Shown one piece after another: positions 4,662-8,291 of a stretch of 8,291 nt of DNA. Source of the stretch: Anaerolineaceae bacterium (GTDB taxonomy: Bacteria > Chloroflexota > Anaerolineae > Anaerolineales > Villigracilaceae); the NCBI GenBank assembly GCA_022181005.1, contig BQMV01000362.1:1-8291 (forward strand). The letters run 5' to 3'. A program made the translations under genes and the position numbers. Positions within the stretch are counted from its first letter, which is position 1, and every line of letters begins with the position of its first letter. The notes beneath the pieces are model-generated. The model was not told the origin of the DNA and ran no database searches. It was given only the letters and a program-made list of their open reading frames with translations.

Positions 4662-7600
4662 GTCGCTCCCTTCATTGGGAGCGTGGATTGAAACCTGCAT
4701 CGGTCGGAGCAGGTGAGTTTGTCGGGAAACGTCGCTCCCTTCATTGGGAGCGTGGATTGAAACCATTACCAGCTTGTTCGCCTGGAAGTCTGTCAGTCGC
4801 TCCCTTCATTGGGAGCGTGGATTGAAACCTGCGGGAAGTCAAGCACAAGCGCGGCGATGTCGGTCGCTCCCTTCATTGGGAGCGTGGATTGAAACACGGC
4901 GCGGGTTTGTCCTTACTCAGGACATTGCGTCGCTCCCTTCATTGGGAGCGTGGATTGAAACGCGCAATATCAAACACAATGGCGGCTTGGTCGCGTCGCT
5001 CCCTTCATTGGGAGCGTGGATTGAAACCATGACGCAGGCAATAATCCCGCGCCTCCAACTCGTCGCTCCCTTCATTGGGAGCGTGGATTGAAACGCAATC
5101 GCTTGATGAAATATCATCCGATTTGGGGTCGCTCCCTTCATTGGGAGCGTGGATTGAAACTTCCGCATGGTTACTCGTGGCAAAATCCGCCCAAGTCGCT
5201 CCCTTCATTGGGAGCGTGGATTGAAACAATCCATGAAACAGATTTCACCGTTCGCAGAGCGTCGCTCCCTTCATTGGGAGCGTGGATTGAAACATTGCGT
5301 GATCGTACATCAGGTACGCGGGAATGAGTCGCTCCCTTCATTGGGAGCGTGGATTGAAACCGCGCAAATCAGAAACAGTATCAAAGCGGTCTAAGTCGCT
5401 CCCTTCATTGGGAGCGTGGATTGAAACGTTATCTGGGTCATCTTCCACGCTATCAGTAACGTCGCTCCCTTCATTGGGAGCGTGGATTGAAACCGTAAAT
5501 AAAACAGGCTGTGCGCGAAGCAATGTCGCTCCCTTCATTGGGAGCGTGGATTGAAACATCGACAGTGACGGCAAAGTCCGCCCCGCCACCGAGTCGCTCC
5601 CTTCATTGGGAGCGTGGATTGAAACGGCTTTGACAATATCGCCCGCGCTATTCAGGCGCAGTCGCTCCCTTCATTGGGAGCGTGGATTGAAACGCCGCAA
5701 GTGACGCGATACCCTTCGGCGGTTGGGTCGCTCCCTTCATTGGGAGCGTGGATTGAAACAGTTTTGGCTTATGGTAGACCGTACATTTGGTACAGTCGCT
5801 CCCTTCATTGGGAGCGTGGATTGAAACCTATGGGTTGGCGCGGATGGTGGGTGAGCCGTTGTCGCTCCCTTCATTGGGAGCGTGGATTGAAACTTTGCTG
5901 GTGACGGTGATGGGAGATTCGACTTCGTCGCTCCCTTCATTGGGAGCGTGGATTGAAACATCTGCGTGATGTCCTTGTTGGTGTAGAGCGTGCGTCGCTC
6001 CCTTCATTGGGAGCGTGGATTGAAACGACCCGAAAGGGACAGGATGCGCTTTGGCATCCGTCGCTCCCTTCATTGGGAGCGTGGATTGAAACCGTGACCT
6101 TATCCGCCAAAATTTTCGCAAGTTTGAGTCGCTCCCTTCATTGGGAGCGTGGATTGAAACCATTGTTAAACAATGAGTTAGAGCGCCTTCGCCAGGTCGC
6201 TCCCTTCATTGGGAGCGTGGATTGAAACCATATCAAACAGGCGGCGCGTGTCGTTGTACAGTCGCTCCCTTCATTGGGAGCGTGGATTGAAACCCAGATA
6301 GGGCGCAACCACGCGCGCCGCAATCGCGTCGCTCCCTTCATTGGGAGCGTGGATTGAAACTTTTTGATAATTCCATCGTCGGCGATATTTGGGTGTCGCT
6401 CCCTTCATTGGGAGCGTGGATTGAAACGTGTTCGGGTCTGGCACTACGATCACGCGCTTGGTCGCTCCCTTCATTGGGAGCGTGGATTGAAACTCGCATA
6501 TCGTCAAGCCTATTGACTCCGCTCTGGGTCGCTCCCTTCATTGGGAGCGTGGATTGAAACCGTTGTGTCAAGTACCGCGTACTCAACTATCCCGTCGCTC
6601 CCTTCATTGGGAGCGTGGATTGAAACAACGGCTTTGGGTTGTTTGGGATTTCTTCAACGGTCGCTCCCTTCATTGGGAGCGTGGATTGAAACTCCTGTAT
6701 TAGCAAAGTGGTGGTCTAACGGCTTGTCGCTCCCTTCATTGGGAGCGTGGATTGAAACATAAAAAACTCCTCGCTCCCTCCCCCAAATCATGGTCGCTCC
6801 CTTCATTGGGAGCGTGGATTGAAACATTGCTGGTTTCAGCAACTTTCAACGTCACCAACCCGTCGCTCCCTTCATTGGGAGCGTGGATTGAAACTGCGCC
6901 GCCAACACAACGTTCACTCCCCACTTACGTCGCTCCCTTCATTGGGAGCGTGGATTGAAACTACACAAAAAATCACTTTGTTACATGCCCTTGAGTCGCT
7001 CCCTTCATTGGGAGCGTGGATTGAAACAACAAAAACCACTCCCCGCGTGTCCGTTTTTCATTGTCGCTCCCTTCATTGGGAGCGTGGATTGAAACGGCTT
7101 TGATGGGTTGCGCGGCATGTCGCGGATCGGGTCGCTCCCTTCATTGGGAGCGTGGATTGAAACGGCGTGGACACGCTCGCTATAAACGACCAGGTCGCTC
7201 CCTTCATTGGGAGCGTGGATTGAAACTTAGGCAAAAAGCCGCTTACCTGAAACGCCCAAGGTCGCTCCCTTCATTGGGAGCGTGGATTGAAACTTGCTCT
7301 TGCAGTCGTCCCCACGATCTCCGCGTTGTCGCTCCCTTCATTGGGAGCGTGGATTGAAACGTTTTGATTATCCGTCCCCTGCGATCACGTTTGAGTCGCT
7401 CCCTTCATTGGGAGCGTGGATTGAAACCGTGCTGTATAAGATCGGGCGGATACCTGTTTTCTGCGTCGCTCCCTTCATTGGGAGCGTGGATTGAAACATC
7501 GCCCGGACGCATGAAGTGATACGCGCCGAGTCGGTCGCTCCCTTCATTGGGAGCGTGGATTGAAACAACACATCCATCGAAACAGGCTCGGCAATCGGCG

Positions 7601-8237
7601 TCGCTCCCTTCATTGGGAGCGTGGATTGAAACTCGCCGAACTGCCAACCCGCGAACCCATTGAGTCGCTCCCTTCATTGGGAGCGTGGATTGAAACGAAT
7701 TACGATTGGCCACAGGGTGACGTTATAGCCGTCGCTCCCTTCATTGGGAGCGTGGATTGAAACGCTCATGTCTGGAATATCGTCGGGGGACATGAATGTC
7801 GCTCCCTTCATTGGGAGCGTGGATTGAAACAAAGATCACCCGATGGTCAAGCGGATGTTAGGGGAGTCGCTCCCTTCATTGGGAGCGTGGATTGAAACTA
7901 TTACGAGAGTTTACCAACTCACCCACGACCTAAGTCGCTCCCTTCATTGGGAGCGTGGATTGAAACCATTACTACTGGCTTGCCAACTCTTCGGAAGATT
8001 TTGTCGCTCCCTTCATTGGGAGCGTGGATTGAAACTGCGCGGTTTGAGGGGTGATCGGGAGTACCTTTGTGTCGCTCCCTTCATTGGGAGCGTGGATTGA
8101 AACCAAAATGAACCTTGCAATATTCCGTGTCATCGTCGCTCCCTTCATTGGGAGCGTGGATTGAAACCCATGCAGGAAAGACGGCTTGCGCTCCGAGTCG
8201 CTCCGTCGCTCCCTTCATTGGGAGCGGGGATTGAAAC
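4662..8237 (+). CRISPR. Type I-C CRISPR array, 54 repeats and 53 spacers
   Basis: The repeat is 33 nt, starting GTCGCTCCCTTCATTGGGAG and ending CGTGGATTGAAAC. Positions 3-9 (CGCTCCC) pair with 16-22 (GGGAGCG) around a 6-nt loop. The remaining 11 nt (TGGATTGAAAC) equal the 5' crRNA handle made by Cas5c in type I-C systems. Repeat starts run from 4662, 4731, 4796 and 4863 to 8071, 8135 and 8205, with unit spacing of 63-70 nt, so spacers are 30-37 nt. Spacer 38 (7164-7193) is the shortest; spacers 42 (7428-7464) and 53 (8168-8204) are the longest. By eye the first 53 repeats are the same and only the last differs. I saw no duplicated spacers. Newest spacers should be at the leader (left) end. 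Apparent ORFs on both strands here are translations of the repeat and are not genes. Confidence 0.99.
8205..8237 (+). repeat. Leader-distal terminal CRISPR repeat, variant
   Basis: The last repeat differs from the others by T to G at repeat position 23 (8227, GCGGGGATTG instead of GCGTGGATTG). The stem is intact. It is directly preceded by GTCGCTCC (8197-8204), a copy of the first 8 nt of the repeat, so the repeat start is tandemly duplicated here. No further repeat occurs in the remaining 54 nt, so the array appears to end here. Confidence 0.9.
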
Positions 8238-8259
8238 GTAGCATAAGAGGAGGATAGAC

Positions 8260-8291
8260 ATGGTTGAGACGCCACCTACATTGGACGCGTG
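8260..8291 (+). CDS. Start of an unidentified gene, cut by the window edge
   Basis: AGGAGG at 8248-8253, a perfect Shine-Dalgarno core, lies 6 nt before ATG at 8260. The ten visible codons read MVETPPTLDA and no stop occurs before the window ends. This is too little to identify. Only 22 nt separate the array end from the start codon, which leaves no room for its own promoter outside the array, so if real it may be read through from the CRISPR transcript or from a promoter within the last spacers. Chance occurrence of the motif cannot be excluded. Confidence 0.5.
   Translation, partial: MVETPPTLDA

Noticed and set aside
4577..8275. Many open reading frames on both strands in the leader and array, with recurring peptides such as SLPSLGAWIET, RSLHWERGLK and FQSTLPMKGAT
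   Set aside because: These are frame-by-frame translations of the CRISPR repeat (the first one starts in the leader). They have no ribosome sites and their periodicity follows the array.

Overview
The window holds the downstream part of a type I-C (Dvulg) CRISPR-Cas locus, all on the + strand. In order it carries the C-terminal part of cas8c (the gene enters from outside the left edge), cas7c (csd2), cas4, a small GIY-YIG nuclease gene, cas1, cas2, an AT-rich leader, and an array of 54 repeats with 53 spacers. It ends with a Shine-Dalgarno-led start codon that opens a gene running off the right edge. cas3, cas5c and the N-terminal part of cas8c would lie to the left and are not visible.

Layout. 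1-1506 is the interference (Cascade) part: cas8c and cas7c are 18 nt apart, with a clear ribosome binding site between them. The 3' part of cas8c has a well-placed internal Shine-Dalgarno and ATG (178-195) that would give a separate 130-residue Cas11c small subunit. 1507-4493 is the adaptation part (cas4, cas1, cas2) plus the GIY-YIG gene. Every gap here (102-218 nt) is largely filled by copies of one dispersed palindromic repeat family, with ends like ATGTCGTTGCGAG...CTCGCAACGACAT. A second, unrelated palindromic repeat (core CCCTCTCCC/GGGAGAGGG) sits in frame inside cas4 and is translated. 4494-4661 is the leader, with a plausible sigma70-type promoter (TTGATT, 17 nt, TAGAAT). 4662-8237 is the array: 33-nt repeats with a 7-bp stem and an 11-nt 3' tail as expected for Cas5c processing, and spacers of 30-37 nt.

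How it works together. The leader promoter would make a pre-crRNA that Cas5c (outside the window) cuts at the base of the repeat stem. Cas7c coats the crRNA, Cas8c recognises the PAM, and Cas11c lines the belly of the complex. Cas1, Cas2 and Cas4 select, trim and insert new spacers at the leader end. The repeats are uniform and only the leader-distal one is altered, which suggests a functional array.

Organism. No rRNA or other taxonomic marker is present. The mid-GC composition and the abundance of intergenic palindromic repeats of the 'GTCGTTGCGAGCGAAGCGAAGCAATCTCC' type, with a UPF0213-like GIY-YIG gene among them, resemble environmental Chloroflexota (Anaerolineae) genomes. This is an impression from family knowledge, not proof.

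The most unusual points are the invasion of the adaptation half by repeats, the GIY-YIG gene bracketed by near-identical repeat copies between cas4 and cas1, the palindromic repeat translated within cas4, and the probable hidden cas11c gene.
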